64,000 nucleotides of DNA from Methanothermobacter sp049720995 (lineage in GTDB: Archaea; Methanobacteriota; Methanobacteria; Methanobacteriales; Methanothermobacteraceae), in NCBI RefSeq assembly GCF_049720995.1, contig NZ_JBNASF010000002.1, positions 77,138 to 141,137 on the forward strand. The letters run 5' to 3'. Below, one piece after another: positions 33,523 through 41,932 of this stretch. A program made the position numbers and the translations under genes. The first letter of the stretch is position 1. The number at the start of each line of letters is the position of its first letter. The notes under the pieces were generated by a model. The model was given only the letters and a program-made list of their open reading frames with translations. It did no database searches and was not told the origin of the DNA.

Positions 33523-36500
33523 TTAATTTCTTCCCTGGTAGAAATATCCTGCTCCGAGGAGGCATACAATTGCTATGATGCCAGCAAGAGCATAAAGTGG
33601 TGTCTGGGTACTTGCTGAGCCGCTCTGGTTTGAAGCAGCAACCTCATAGGCCTTACCTGACTCACCGGCAGGTTCTGCCTGTGAAATCTCACTTGCCTCA
33701 GATGACTCGCCAGAAATGGCAGCCCCCCTGGATACAGAACCTGATATTCCGCCAGATGAACCTGATGACGGTGCTCCGGTCTCTCCGGCACCATTACCAT
33801 CATCACCCCGCCCTGTGGAGGTATCAGATCCGGTGTCAGATCCCGGAACATCAATGGATTTTCCTGTGGCTGCGGCCATTGCACTTGCAAACTTCCTGAG
33901 GGCAGCCTGGTTGAGGGAAGAGAGCTTCACAACCCAGCTATTGAAGACTATGTTGGCACAGGTGTGGTGGCAGCAGACAACACCGTACTCATTCACCGCC
34001 GAGATGTACTCATCGGCAAGCCTCTGAAGCGTTGCTGAATCAGGCCTCCACAGGCCCCTCCTGCTGGCCTCAAGAAGCCATGCCACTGTTGAAGCATAGG
34101 AGTAGGGCTGAACACTCTTAAATCTACTGCTAACCTGGGGATCAAAAACATATGTCTCTGCAACCTTCTGCCACATCCAGTCCTGTACAAGTTCAGGTGT
34201 GACTGCGCTCCACCCGAAGAGGTGCCCTATCTCCTTTGAGATCTGATGGCCACCTGAGAATCCCTGGCTGAGCATTCCCTCAATCCACTTTGGGTTGTAG
34301 GTCCTTGTCCTCAGCTCAGCTGCAAGGAAATCTGAGAGTGTCTCAACCCTGGGGGTGAACCTTGTGTTGGCAATGTAGGATGCAACATTCTTACCTGACA
34401 TTGCCCTTGCAGCCATTGTGAGCCCTCCAAGGTACTGGTAGACGTCATCATTGTCCAGAACGCCGTAAACACTGTCCCTCACCTGTACTGTTGCATCGAC
34501 ATTTGATAGCTGCTTCATGAAGACCTCCCTTGCATCAATGGCGTATATGTCCTTTCCATAGATGAATCCCATATGGTTGAGGTAGGTTTCAACAAGCTGT
34601 GACTGTTCATTCCACTTGGCAGTTGACTCAACAACAGCAGGTATCCCCGTGCCGTAAGTTCCAGGTGCGCTACCAAAGATCCTCGCCCCTGCAAGCGTAT
34701 CTGCCATTGGAACGCCCCTCGCCGTGTAATTGGCGAGATCCTCAATGTAGTGTTTTCTGAGATAATTCTGGTTCACAGGTTCATTAAGCTTCATCACAAG
34801 CCTTATTGCCTCATCCATCCTGTCTATGCTGTAGGCAAAGGTATCCCTGAAGAGTCCGCTGATGGTTACAAGGACATCGATCCTTGGCCTTCCCAGGGTT
34901 TCAAGGGGGGTAACGTTGATCCCTGTGAATCTTCCTGACCTATCCCATACCGGTTCAGCCCCTATCAGCCTCAGAACCATGGCTATTGTCTGACCATTTG
35001 TCCTCATGGTCTCAATGGCCCAGAGGACCACGCCCACAGATTCGGGATATCTGCCGTTCTTTGCAAGGTAATCTGCTATGAGATCATCGGCCATCTTCTT
35101 ACCGATCACCCATGCAGCCCTATCCGGTGCCAGTCGGGGGTCAAACGAGTAGGAGTTCTTACCGGTAGGCAGAAGATCGGGTATCCTGATGGGGTCGGCA
35201 CCTCTTCCCGGCTCAATGAATCTGCCCTCAAGGGCCCTCAGGAGATTGCTGATCTCACAGTCACTGGCCAGCTTTTCCCTTATGGCGTTCCTGAACTCTG
35301 TGGTGTTACGTGACACCGGATCAAAGCTCACTATGGCCTCAACCATTGCATCAAGTAGCTGGCCGTTCAGCGGTTCTCCGAATACGTGGAGACCGTAGGG
35401 TATCAGTGTTGCTGAGAGTTCATCAAGCCTGTGTTCGATCCTGTCAAGGGCCTCATCAAAGGATGCGTTTAGGTCAATGTTCAGTTCCCTGTGAAGGTCA
35501 AGCTTCACCGTGAGGTTCCTTATTTCCTCTGCGATTATGAGTTTCCTCTGGGGATCCTCTGATGAATGGTAGCTGTTGATCTTGTGCTGGAGTTCAGCCA
35601 GGTCACCGTAGAGTTCCCCGACAACCATCGGTGGAATGTTATGGTTGATGAGTACCGCATACCCACGCCTCTTTGCCTGTGTACCCTCTCCAGGGTTGTT
35701 TACTATGTAAGGGTAGATGTTTGGCAGGTCCCCTATCATAACATCAGGCCAGTCAAGTGCTGAGAGTCCAACGGATTTCCCTGGCAGCCATTCAAGGGTT
35801 CCATGTGTCCCGAGGTGTATGACTGCATTGAAGTTCTTCTGGAGCCACAGGTAGAATGCAAGGTACTGGTGGTGTGGTGGGAGTGTCGTTGAGTGTATGA
35901 GGTCAGCTGCATCCTCGCCGAATCCACGCATTGGCTGTGGTCCCAGGAATACATTTCCAAGCATCACACCGGGAATCACGATGCTGCCATTGTATACCAT
36001 CACGTTTCCTGGTGCTGGCCCCCAGGTTGCTGTTATGTTGTTCCTGAGGGCTTCAGGGAGAAGGCTGAACCAGGCCATGTATTCTGATACTGGTATGGTT
36101 ACTGCACCTGCCTTCACCACCTTTGCAAGTTCCCCCGGGGCCCATGACCCCACATTGAGGCCAGGTCCAAGGAGTATGTTGATTACCTCTGCAGTTGACT
36201 TTTCATCCACCGTATAACCAGCGGCCTTCATGGCCCTCAGTATCGTGCTTATGCTCTCTGGCACGTTTAGGTAGCTGGCACTGATACCATCCTTACCGCC
36301 CCCTATGTTGTAGTAGATTAGGGCTATTTTCTTTTCTGAATTTGGAAGTTCCCGCAGTTTCACCCAGTTGATCATCCTCTCTGTGAGCCTCTCTATCCTG
36401 TCGGGTATCGGCACATAGTATGTGTACCTCAAACCAGTTTCAGGGTCAACCATCTCAACGCCGCCGCCGATCATTATGGGCTCTATTCTTCCATCAATCT

Positions 36501-37530
36501 CTGGCATGGCTATCTGCCAGTAGACCTCAGATGAGAGTCCTGATATGCTCTCGTTCCATGTTTTGAGGTTTGATGCATATACCGCTGAGAGTGCAGGTAC
36601 ATCAAGTTCCCTCAGTATGCCTGTGGAGTTCACCGGATCCCCGCTGTAGAGGTTGAAGCCCATACAGGTTATGAGGCCGCTTATCCTTGGTGTTCTGTTG
36701 CCATCCAGGAAGAATTTCTCTATGAGATTCCTCTTGGTTGCTGTGTCCGCTGCAAACCCGAGCATCACATTGTATCCCTTGCGCTCGAGGCTCTCAACTA
36801 TCGCGGTGTGCATCCTCATGTCGCTTCCACGGTAGTAGGTGTCAAAGGTCAGGATACCTATCCACGGCTTTCCCGCCTTGTGGTGTCCGCTCTGCACATA
36901 CCAGGAATAGTACTCTTCCCAGGATGTGAACTGCTGTGCTGAGTCAGGATGGTAGACAAAGGACTTTATGGCTGGAATTGCTGTGAGGTTCTCCCCGGGT
37001 CTGAGCTGCATCCCAACATCTCTCAGGAGAAGTAACATCATCCTCCTGAAATTTTCGGGGCCGCCCTGGTCCCAAATATTCTTAACAGTTGCATTGTCCT
37101 CGCCTATAGCAGGGTAATTCTTGAAGGTGTTCCCTGTTCCAATGGCTATGATCCTTCCTGCTGATGTGACGTTGAGGATCTGGTTGACCTTTGCAACCGT
37201 GTTTGGACTGCTTATCATCTGTATCAGTATCACGTCGGCCCTTCTACCAGCCTCAATGGCTGCTGCATCAATCTGCGGGTCATTTCTCAGGAGTTCATCG
37301 TTGGTGAACATTGAAAGGTTGAATCTGTAGCCGTTCTGCCCTGCCAGTTTATACCCCTCCACCATCGCCTTTGTACTGGATGTTGATCCCGTGAGAATCA
37401 GAATGTTGTAGTGGGATGAGTTCTCTGCAATAACGTCTCCCGTGGTGTTGCTGCTGTTATCCGCTGCTGAAGCACCTCCTGCAAGCATGATTGCCATGAG
37501 AAAAATCACTGGAATAACCGATCTTCTCAA
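33523..37530 (-). CDS. Exported, membrane-anchored CobN-like chelatase subunit
   Basis: A 1335-residue member of the CobN/BchH/ChlH family, the large subunit that holds the tetrapyrrole during cobalt or magnesium insertion. The family core HLGTHGTLEWLPGKSVGLS is intact near residue 570, as are EGTQAKRRGYAVLINH and EVFMKQLSNVDATVQ. Unlike true CobN it has a signal peptide (MRRSVIPVIFLMAIMLAGGA), N-x-S/T sequons and, after a Gly/Ser-rich linker, SSEASEISQAEPAGESGKAY followed by a membrane segment (YALAGIIAIVCLLGAGYFY), so the catalytic body is outside the cell. The start is TTG 37530 behind GGAGGTGA. ATP-dependent partners (ChlI/ChlD type) are absent here and could not work outside, so chelation by this protein alone is doubtful. 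Confidence 0.9.
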   Translation of the reverse strand: MRRSVIPVIFLMAIMLAGGASAADNSSNTTGDVIAENSSHYNILILTGSTSSTKAMVEGYKLAGQNGYRFNLSMFTNDELLRNDPQIDAAAIEAGRRADVILIQMISSPNTVAKVNQILNVTSAGRIIAIGTGNTFKNYPAIGEDNATVKNIWDQGGPENFRRMMLLLLRDVGMQLRPGENLTAIPAIKSFVYHPDSAQQFTSWEEYYSWYVQSGHHKAGKPWIGILTFDTYYRGSDMRMHTAIVESLERKGYNVMLGFAADTATKRNLIEKFFLDGNRTPRISGLITCMGFNLYSGDPVNSTGILRELDVPALSAVYASNLKTWNESISGLSSEVYWQIAMPEIDGRIEPIMIGGGVEMVDPETGLRYTYYVPIPDRIERLTERMINWVKLRELPNSEKKIALIYYNIGGGKDGISASYLNVPESISTILRAMKAAGYTVDEKSTAEVINILLGPGLNVGSWAPGELAKVVKAGAVTIPVSEYMAWFSLLPEALRNNITATWGPAPGNVMVYNGSIVIPGVMLGNVFLGPQPMRGFGEDAADLIHSTTLPPHHQYLAFYLWLQKNFNAVIHLGTHGTLEWLPGKSVGLSALDWPDVMIGDLPNIYPYIVNNPGEGTQAKRRGYAVLINHNIPPMVVGELYGDLAELQHKINSYHSSEDPQRKLIIAEEIRNLTVKLDLHRELNIDLNASFDEALDRIEHRLDELSATLIPYGLHVFGEPLNGQLLDAMVEAIVSFDPVSRNTTEFRNAIREKLASDCEISNLLRALEGRFIEPGRGADPIRIPDLLPTGKNSYSFDPRLAPDRAAWVIGKKMADDLIADYLAKNGRYPESVGVVLWAIETMRTNGQTIAMVLRLIGAEPVWDRSGRFTGINVTPLETLGRPRIDVLVTISGLFRDTFAYSIDRMDEAIRLVMKLNEPVNQNYLRKHYIEDLANYTARGVPMADTLAGARIFGSAPGTYGTGIPAVVESTAKWNEQSQLVETYLNHMGFIYGKDIYAIDAREVFMKQLSNVDATVQVRDSVYGVLDNDDVYQYLGGLTMAARAMSGKNVASYIANTRFTPRVETLSDFLAAELRTRTYNPKWIEGMLSQGFSGGHQISKEIGHLFGWSAVTPELVQDWMWQKVAETYVFDPQVSSRFKSVQPYSYASTVAWLLEASRRGLWRPDSATLQRLADEYISAVNEYGVVCCHHTCANIVFNSWVVKLSSLNQAALRKFASAMAAATGKSIDVPGSDTGSDTSTGRGDDGNGAGETGAPSSGSSGGISGSVSRGAAISGESSEASEISQAEPAGESGKAYEVAASNQSGSASTQTPLYALAGIIAIVCLLGAGYFYQGRN

Positions 37531-37637
37531 AATTTCACCTCCATAATATTTTATTTTAAATCAGGTTTAATTTAATAGAATATAAAATTTTCTTTAATAA
37601 AAATAAATTTAACTTTGATATATATCGATAAAATTAA

Positions 37638-37659
37638 ATATATTGATTGATCAATATAT
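37638..37659. promoter_or_regulatory. Perfect inverted repeat at the DUF169 operon start
   Basis: Arms ATATATTGAT (37638-37647) and ATCAATATAT (37650-37659) are separated by TG. The palindrome lies 4 bp before the ATG of the DUF169 gene and about 20-30 bp after the TATA-like GATATATATCG (about 37616-37626), that is, over the expected transcription start. It is a probable operator of the DUF169-ferredoxin-Hsp unit. The divergent CobN-like gene starts 107 bp away, so its control could be affected too. Confidence 0.7.
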
Positions 37660-37663
37660 CTAC

Positions 37664-38374
37664 ATGATAACCGAGTATGCCAGAGAAATGATGTCAATCC
37701 TGGATTTGAGTGCTTCCCCAGTCGGTGTGAAATTCCATGAAAAGGTACCTGAAAATGCAGTTATACTCAAAAAACACAGATACTGCCAGGCGCTCATGAG
37801 GGCACGCAGAGGCGAGGTTGTTGTCCTCCCCGGGGATGAAATAACATGTCCAGCTGCCGCAAGGGCCCTGGGTTTCAGTGAACTCCCTGAAAAACTCAAA
37901 ACCGGAAAGGGCCTTGTGGGCTTTGGAATCGTTGAAGAAGAGGAAACAGGAGCTCAAATGTTTCAGGATATGCCTGAACTTAAATGGAGGGGCCGCAGCA
38001 TACTCCTTTATCCCCTCGACAGGCACGATGAAAAACCGGACGTTGTGGTTGTGGAAGACCAGCCAGAGAAACTCATGTGGATAGCCCTGGCATACCTCAA
38101 CCTGATGGGAGGCAGGAGAATAAATAGCTCAACAGCAGTACTTCAGGCGGTCTGCGTGGACGCCACAATCATCCCCTATCTCAACTCAGGGTTCAACATC
38201 AGCCTTGGATGTTACGGATGCAGGGACGCGACAGATATAGGAACAGAGGATGCCCTGGTGGGTTTTCATGGTGATATGCTACCTGAAATTGTTAAAAAAC
38301 TTAAATACCTGTATAAAAGAGCCATACCCCGTTCAAGGGCAAAAAATGCTCTTAAAAATTTGAGAGGTGATTGA
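37664..38374 (+). CDS. DUF169 family protein
   Basis: A 236-residue protein of the DUF169 family. Typical parts are SASPVGVKFHE near the start, YCQALMRARRGEVVVLPGDE with a conserved Cys, ITCPAAARALGF, and the C-terminal GCYGCRD cysteine pair. The family occurs in anaerobic archaea and bacteria and is often near iron-sulfur proteins; no reaction is established. ATG 37664 is the first ATG after the palindrome; a TTG within the palindrome is an unlikely start. A ferredoxin gene follows with a 2-base gap, so the DUF169 cysteines may exchange electrons with it. Confidence 0.88.
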   Translation: MITEYAREMMSILDLSASPVGVKFHEKVPENAVILKKHRYCQALMRARRGEVVVLPGDEITCPAAARALGFSELPEKLKTGKGLVGFGIVEEEETGAQMFQDMPELKWRGRSILLYPLDRHDEKPDVVVVEDQPEKLMWIALAYLNLMGGRRINSSTAVLQAVCVDATIIPYLNSGFNISLGCYGCRDATDIGTEDALVGFHGDMLPEIVKKLKYLYKRAIPRSRAKNALKNLRGD

Positions 38375-38375
38375 A

Positions 38376-38687
38376 ATGGCATGGTTTGCAGGATACCCCC
38401 GCGAGAAGATAGAATGGTACCCCACAATAGATCCTGAAAAATGTGTTAAATGCGGTATGTGCATGAACTGTGGACAGAAGGTCTACAAATGGACAAAGGA
38501 AGGGCCCGTGGTCGCACAGCCCTACAAATGTGTCGTTGGGTGTACAACATGTGCAACACTATGTCAGGGAAATGCCATAACATTCCCGGACAAGGATGAA
38601 CTGAGGGAACTCTACAGGAAGGAAGGTATATGGGCAAAGGTTAAAAGGGAACTCATAAAGGAAGGTAAACTGGAACCCGAAGAATGA
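38376..38687 (+). CDS. Ferredoxin-type 4Fe-4S protein
   Basis: A 103-residue iron-sulfur protein with two cysteine groups: CVKCGMCMNCGQKVY (near residue 22) and CVVGCTTCATLCQGNAI (near 49). The spacing is that of two 4Fe-4S clusters with an expanded second site. The C-terminal 40 residues are a charged helix (ELRELYRKEGIWAKVKREL). GAGGTGAT before ATG 38376 sets the start. Spacing to the DUF169 gene and the shared promoter indicate that it is that protein's electron partner. Confidence 0.88.
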   Translation: MAWFAGYPREKIEWYPTIDPEKCVKCGMCMNCGQKVYKWTKEGPVVAQPYKCVVGCTTCATLCQGNAITFPDKDELRELYRKEGIWAKVKRELIKEGKLEPEE

Positions 38688-38696
38688 GGGAATTGT

Positions 38697-38981
38697 ATGA
38701 AACTCACCTACATACCCTCAGCATACATCACACACACCGGTGGGATGTACGAGATAACAGTTGAGGTTCCCGGTATAAAGAAGAGTGATATCCACCTTGA
38801 GATGACAGAGCAGGGCTTCTGTCTGAATGCTGAAGGTGAAAGATTTAAGTACGGGGGCTGCTGGTCACTTGCACACCGTGTGAAGCCAGAAACTGCATCT
38901 GCAAGTTTCGCAGATGGTCTGCTAAAGATAACTGTTGAACTTGCAGAGGACATCAAGGGACTTGAAATTCCTGTGGAATGA
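38697..38981 (+). CDS. Short Hsp20/alpha-crystallin-like protein
   Basis: A 94-residue protein with an alpha-crystallin fold pattern: GMYEITVEVPGIKKSDIHLEM, then ASASFADGLLKITVELAEDI. It consists of little more than the core domain; it lacks the usual N-terminal arm and the C-terminal I-x-I tail, apart from LEIPVE at the end. It follows the ferredoxin gene by 9 bp. It may be a dedicated assembly or protection factor for the DUF169/ferredoxin pair, or simply a minimal small heat-shock protein. Confidence 0.82.
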   Translation: MKLTYIPSAYITHTGGMYEITVEVPGIKKSDIHLEMTEQGFCLNAEGERFKYGGCWSLAHRVKPETASASFADGLLKITVELAEDIKGLEIPVE

Positions 38982-39066
38982 CCCTCATTCCCTATTTTTT
39001 TCAGATTCATCCGGCAGGTAGCTGGGTGCACAGGTAATATCAAGGGGAATGCACATATACCTAATT

Positions 39067-39228
39067 ATGAGAAAAAAGATGGTTGGGATCCGCTGTCAGT
39101 GCACTGACCCTGTGGTGGAGAGAAAGGATTCAGGTATGAGAACCGTGATGTGCCCCATCTGTGGCAGGATATACAGAACAGACAGAAAGGATGATGTCTG
39201 CTTCAGCTGCAGGAAGGGTAAGTCCTGA
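39067..39228 (+). CDS. Small zinc-ribbon protein (53 residues)
   Basis: A short frame with six ordered cysteines: Cys10 and 12 (RCQCTD), Cys29 and 32 (MCPICGR) and Cys45 and 48 (VCFSCRKGKS). This is a convincing zinc-ribbon or double-knuckle pattern in a basic protein, such as small archaeal RNA- or polymerase-associated factors. TATA-like CACATATAC at 39050-39058 lies so close that a leaderless start or the downstream ATG 39079 is possible. There is no clear homologue in my memory. The stop precedes a two-copy repeat. Confidence 0.65.
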   Translation: MRKKMVGIRCQCTDPVVERKDSGMRTVMCPICGRIYRTDRKDDVCFSCRKGKS

Positions 39229-39261
39229 AAAGAAAGGTATCAGGAACCTTTCTCTGATTCA

Positions 39262-39396
39262 TCACCTGAATTGCACCACAAGTCCCGGAAGGGTCAGAAC
39301 CAGAACAAAAAAAGAGAATTCAGAACACTGTTCACCTGAATTGCACCACAAGTCCCGGAAGGGTCAGAACCAGAACAAAAAAGAGAATTCAGAACA
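39262..39396. repeat. 65-66-bp direct repeat, two copies, including the protease stop codon
   Basis: Copies at 39262-39327 and 39332-39396 are identical except for one A in a poly-A run (7 versus 6) and start TCACCTGAATTGCACCACAA. The second copy contains the last two codons and TGA of the minus-strand protease gene (39389-39391). Only two copies are present; no spacer pattern like CRISPR. Confidence 0.92.
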
Positions 39397-40546
39397 TCAT
39401 AAGAAGTCCTCGCCCGGTTCCCCAGATTATACTCACCGCTATGATGAGTATAACAAATATGGACACATAACTAACAGCTGGCTTCACAATCCTCTCAGGT
39501 AACCTGTAGCGCAGGAGTTCCTCAAACATGAGACCTCCGTCAAGGGGCTTTGCAGGTAGAAGGTTCACCGTACCAACCGCAAAGTTGAGGAAGAATATCC
39601 AGAAGAAGAGCTCCTCAAGGTATGTGAGGGCATATGGTAGGGTGCTTCCAAAGACTGATGCCACAGACCCCCTCACCTCCAGGTGGTTGCTGGTCCTGAT
39701 ACCCATGTATGCCCTGCTTGAGTTGTTGGGGTTTCTACCTGTTTTAAGCCTGAATGTCCCCTGATCCGTGTCCATTGTGATAACCTCGCCCACCCTTATC
39801 CTCTTAAGGGCCATTCCATATGTGGTGAGGTTTGTGGTTGGCATTCCATTTATGCTCTCAATAACGAGACCCGGTTTGAGGACCTCACTTGCAGGGCTTC
39901 CAGGAACCACACTATCTATCTGAACACCATCAGCCTGGAAGGCCGCTGGAATGGCATATGCTGAAATGCCAAAGAAGAATGCAAAGCATATACCTGCAAG
40001 TATGAGGTTCGCCACTGATCCAGCGGCATATATCCTCAGCTTTGAGATGGGGCTAACCTTCTTGATGTCATCCTCGTCAGGTTCAACGAAAGCGCCCGGA
40101 AGTATTGCCAGAAGAAGGAGGCCAATGGATTTTATGCGGACCCCCTCAACCCTTGCAAGTATCCCATGGGCGAATTCATGCACCACTATTACCGTGGCAA
40201 GGCCCACTATACCGTAACCCAGAGGCACGTAAACCGGTGATCCCGGTATTTCAACACCTGGCACGATGAGTGACGCCTGTGGAGTCACGAATATACTCTG
40301 AAGGGACATCACCATCAGGTAGAGCATGTAGAACATGAAGAAGAACGCTACAGGAATGCCTGCGTTCAGTATCCACCTCCAGAGTCCTGGATGTCCTGAC
40401 GCGATGCTGTCGATGAATCCCCTCATCCTCTTTGTTCTCCTCAGGAGGAGGGGTCCCTGTATCTCAATCTTGAGCCTGTCCCTGAAAAGAACAGCGAATG
40501 TCCATATCAGGATAAATGCTATGACGTAAAACCACAGTGCATTCAT
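39389..40546 (-). CDS. Membrane-embedded zinc metalloprotease (site-2 protease, M50)
   Basis: An intramembrane protease of about 385 residues. The zinc motif HEFAHG (HExxH) lies in a membrane segment near residue 125, and the third ligand in NLLPAKPLDGG near 325. A PDZ-like domain (VVPGSPASEVLKPGLVIESINGMPT) sits between, and there are about six membrane helices. Such enzymes cut membrane-bound regulators or exported-protein remnants. ATG 40546 is preceded by AGGTGT at 9 nt; an in-frame GTG 12 bases upstream is less likely. The substrate is unknown. Confidence 0.92.
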   Translation of the reverse strand: MNALWFYVIAFILIWTFAVLFRDRLKIEIQGPLLLRRTKRMRGFIDSIASGHPGLWRWILNAGIPVAFFFMFYMLYLMVMSLQSIFVTPQASLIVPGVEIPGSPVYVPLGYGIVGLATVIVVHEFAHGILARVEGVRIKSIGLLLLAILPGAFVEPDEDDIKKVSPISKLRIYAAGSVANLILAGICFAFFFGISAYAIPAAFQADGVQIDSVVPGSPASEVLKPGLVIESINGMPTTNLTTYGMALKRIRVGEVITMDTDQGTFRLKTGRNPNNSSRAYMGIRTSNHLEVRGSVASVFGSTLPYALTYLEELFFWIFFLNFAVGTVNLLPAKPLDGGLMFEELLRYRLPERIVKPAVSYVSIFVILIIAVSIIWGTGRGLLMMF

Positions 40547-40620
40547 ACTACATAACACCTGTTTTAATGGTTGTTGAAGCGCTCATATAAAAGCTCCCAT
40601 TCATATGTGCTGGAACGGCT

Positions 40621-41835
40621 TCAGAGTGTCATTGAATCAAAGAGGAGGACCTCACACTCCTCACCTTCAGCTATACCCTCAAGGTTCTCATCTATTACTA
40701 TGTAGGCATTTGAATCCACCATTGACCTTATTATACCTGAACCTCTGCTCTGGACAGGTTTAACTGTTCCGCTGTCTGCATTTGCCCGCAGGTACTCTGT
40801 CCTGCCGGGTCCAGATGCAACCTTGCCAAGACACCTCATCCTCACTGTTCTGTGTCTGTAATCCAGGTGCTGCATTCTGAGAAGATAGTACCTTGCAAGG
40901 ACATCGAACTGCACCATGGCAGCGACAGGATACCCTGAAAGCATGAATACGGGTTTGCCCTCAGCCATTCCAAACGCCACAGGTTTTCCTGGCCTCATGG
41001 CCACCCCATGAAACAGCACATCCCCGAGGGTGTCCACAGCATCCACAACCACATCTCCACGGCTCACCGCCGTCCCACCGGTTGTTATGACCATGTCATG
41101 TCCATTCAGCGCCTCTCCGATTTCATCCACTATGATATCCATGTCGTCGGGGGCGTGGCTAACCTCTGCCTCTCCACCTGCACTCTCAACAAGGGCCTTG
41201 AGGGTGTAGAGGTTTGAATTGGGTATCTTGCCTGGTTCAAGGTCCGCGGAAGGTTCCATGAGTTCATTACCTGTTATTATCACCTTTACCGACGGCTTTT
41301 TATACACTCTCAGCTGGCTGTAACCTGCGGATGCCGCCATGGCAATTTCTGCAGGTCTGAGGAGGGTTCCGTTACTCAGAACGGTATCCCCTGCCCTGAA
41401 ATCCTCACCTGCAGGTGAAACATTCTCTCCAGGGAAAACAGGTCTTACAACACTGATTTCAGATTTTGAACGGACAGTGTACTCCTCCATGACAACTGCG
41501 TCCGCCCCGCGGGGTATGGGGGCTCCTGTTGCGATTTTAACAGCCTCCCCCCTACCCACATCCACATCCGATACATTCCCCGCCCCTATGGAATCTGTGA
41601 CGGTGAATATTGATGGATTCTCAGGGGATGAACCGAATGTATCCTCTGCCCTCACCGCGTATCCATCCATCGCTGACCTTTCAAATGGTGGGGAGTCAAA
41701 TCTGGCTTTTAAATCCTCTGCAAGAACCCTTTTATGGGCATGGAGCAGATTTAAGGTTTCAGTTTCAGTTAATCTCTGATTTTCATCAAGAATTCTGAAT
41801 GCATCCCGCAGTGGTATGAGTTCCGATAGAAACAT
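40621..41835 (-). CDS. moeA: Molybdopterin molybdenumtransferase MoeA
   Basis: Inserts molybdate or tungstate into adenylated molybdopterin, making the cofactor needed by formylmethanofuran dehydrogenase and formate dehydrogenase. Visible motifs are PPFERSAMDGYAVRAED, GEAVKIATGAPIPRGADAVVMEEYT, MVITTGGTAVSRGDVV and FMLSGYPVAAMVQFD. The length of 404 residues fits. GGTGATGGTCAC before ATG 41835 is a good ribosome site. Divergent from the ABC exporter. Confidence 0.95.
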   Translation of the reverse strand: MFLSELIPLRDAFRILDENQRLTETETLNLLHAHKRVLAEDLKARFDSPPFERSAMDGYAVRAEDTFGSSPENPSIFTVTDSIGAGNVSDVDVGRGEAVKIATGAPIPRGADAVVMEEYTVRSKSEISVVRPVFPGENVSPAGEDFRAGDTVLSNGTLLRPAEIAMAASAGYSQLRVYKKPSVKVIITGNELMEPSADLEPGKIPNSNLYTLKALVESAGGEAEVSHAPDDMDIIVDEIGEALNGHDMVITTGGTAVSRGDVVVDAVDTLGDVLFHGVAMRPGKPVAFGMAEGKPVFMLSGYPVAAMVQFDVLARYYLLRMQHLDYRHRTVRMRCLGKVASGPGRTEYLRANADSGTVKPVQSRGSGIIRSMVDSNAYIVIDENLEGIAEGEECEVLLFDSMTL

Positions 41836-41932
41836 GTGACCATCACCGCTTAAGTACTGTCCTATATCTATATAATATAAAGGGGGATATAAATTCCCAG
41901 CTGTAAAAGAATCGTTGATTCATGGAGGTTTT

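Noticed and set aside
39262..39396. Possible CRISPR-like array
   Set aside because: Only two copies with a 4-bp gap, unit length 65-66 bp, and no spacers or cas genes.
39161..39502. 113-codon frame running through the 65-bp repeat
   Set aside because: It only stays open because the repeat unit carries no stop in that frame; the repeated peptide is low in complexity and overlaps both the zinc-ribbon gene and the protease end.
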